Below, one piece after another: positions 63,678 to 64,000 of a stretch of DNA of 64,000 bases. The stretch is from positions 110,428 to 174,427 of the forward strand of contig NZ_JAANCM010000013.1 in assembly GCF_011603255.1 (NCBI RefSeq), read 5' to 3'. The notes below the pieces were generated by a model that was not told the origin of the DNA, searched no databases, and saw only the letters and a program-made list of their open reading frames with translations. This stretch comes from Ferranicluibacter rubi (GTDB taxonomy: Bacteria > Pseudomonadota > Alphaproteobacteria > Rhizobiales > Rhizobiaceae). Every line of letters begins with the position of its first letter. Position 1 is the first letter of the stretch. The position numbers and the translations under genes are program-made.

Positions 63678-63754
63678 TGGCGCACCCGACAGGATTCGAA
63701 CCTGTGACCTTTGGAATCGGAATCCAACACTCTATCCAGCTGAGCTACGGGTGC
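63678..63754 (-). tRNA. tRNA-Arg (anticodon CCG), CCA encoded
   Basis: A 77-nt cloverleaf on the minus strand: acceptor GCACCCG/CGGGTGC, anticodon stem TTGGA/TCCAA with loop TTCCGAT giving CCG, T arm ACAGG-TTCGAAT-CCTGT and encoded CCA. It lies at the right edge of the accessory segment, a common integration target. Confidence 0.96.
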
Positions 63755-64000
63755 AGCAACCGGCTTTGCCGGGTGGATGAGGGGTTCATAGCTTAGGTTT
63801 GGGTCGGCATCAATGGGGAAGAGAGGGATTGGTGGAAAATCAGGTGGGGTGGGTTTGGTGAGGTGGCGGTGGAGATCCGGTTGGGGGCGTGGGGCGTAGA
63901 TGTTCTCGGATTTGGATGACGGGCCCGCTGGTGGGTCAACGGCGCAGCTGTGGCCGGGAGGACGGGATGCGGGGGTTTCGGGGAGGGTATCGGGCGGTGG
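63755..64000. other. Right-edge stretch, no gene seen
   Basis: 246 bp of G-rich DNA after the tRNA with no ORF of note and no recognisable repeat. Confidence 0.4.

Noticed and set aside
63678..63754. attL/attR pair for a tRNA-Arg island
   Set aside because: I looked for a repeat of the tRNA 3' end near 56.3 kb and through the accessory region and did not find one.

Overview
The window is high-GC, densely coded DNA from an alphaproteobacterium of the order Hyphomicrobiales, most likely a Rhizobiaceae member (Rhizobium/Agrobacterium/Ensifer/Shinella type). The evidence is an intact PhyR-NepR-EcfG general stress locus with HWE-type kinases, a CyaC-type redox adenylate cyclase, an hmu haem locus with TGA-N9-TCA (RirA-type) boxes, a smoEFGK-smoS-mtlK polyol operon, and rhizobial-style short structured repeats. 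The genus cannot be fixed from the sequence alone.

Layout. 1-12.9 kb: reductive pyrimidine catabolism, made of a hydantoinase/dihydropyrimidinase, an N-carbamoyl amidase, an orphan ABC ATPase, a divergent RutR-like TetR regulator, and preT-preA on the far side of cyaC and mqo. Both halves carry a similar 16-bp RutR-type box. A MazEF-like toxin-antitoxin pair sits inside the catabolic operon. The left edge has a DUF559 endonuclease-like gene between inverted copies of a hairpin repeat. 12.9-23.3 kb: a SorC-type regulator and the polyol ABC transporter/dehydrogenase/kinase operon, with a promoter-operator dyad in front and a strong terminator behind. 23.3-28.9 kb: general stress response locus (HWE kinase, phyR, nepR-ecfG, GAF-PAS-HWE kinase, two small membrane proteins) with three exact GGAAC-N16-CGTT promoters. 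29-35.7 kb: hmuSTUV, a secreted protein, tonB, a DUF2325 protein and an IsdG-like monooxygenase, with two iron boxes. 35.8-47.9 kb: truncated globin, a parDE module with a stop codon inside parE, an SMR pump, a ThuA/ThuB-like pair, a lipoprotein hydrolase, an M19 dipeptidase and a dipeptide ABC transporter. 48-56.3 kb: a large TPR-glycosyltransferase, eutBC, small membrane proteins and a chemotaxis receptor.

56.3-63.75 kb is an accessory segment, locally AT-rich, ending at a tRNA-Arg(CCG). It holds acetyltransferases, two hydrolase-like proteins that lack key catalytic residues, a P-loop kinase, an unknown protein, a tandem pair of paralogues and gene remnants. One acetyltransferase gene lies between two related ~54-bp repeats. 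Each repeat begins at a stop codon and has arms that change in a compensatory way.

The two best candidates for something undescribed are the DUF559 gene with its covarying hairpin repeats at the left edge, and the stop-codon-linked repeats around the 56.8-57.2 kb acetyltransferase cassette.
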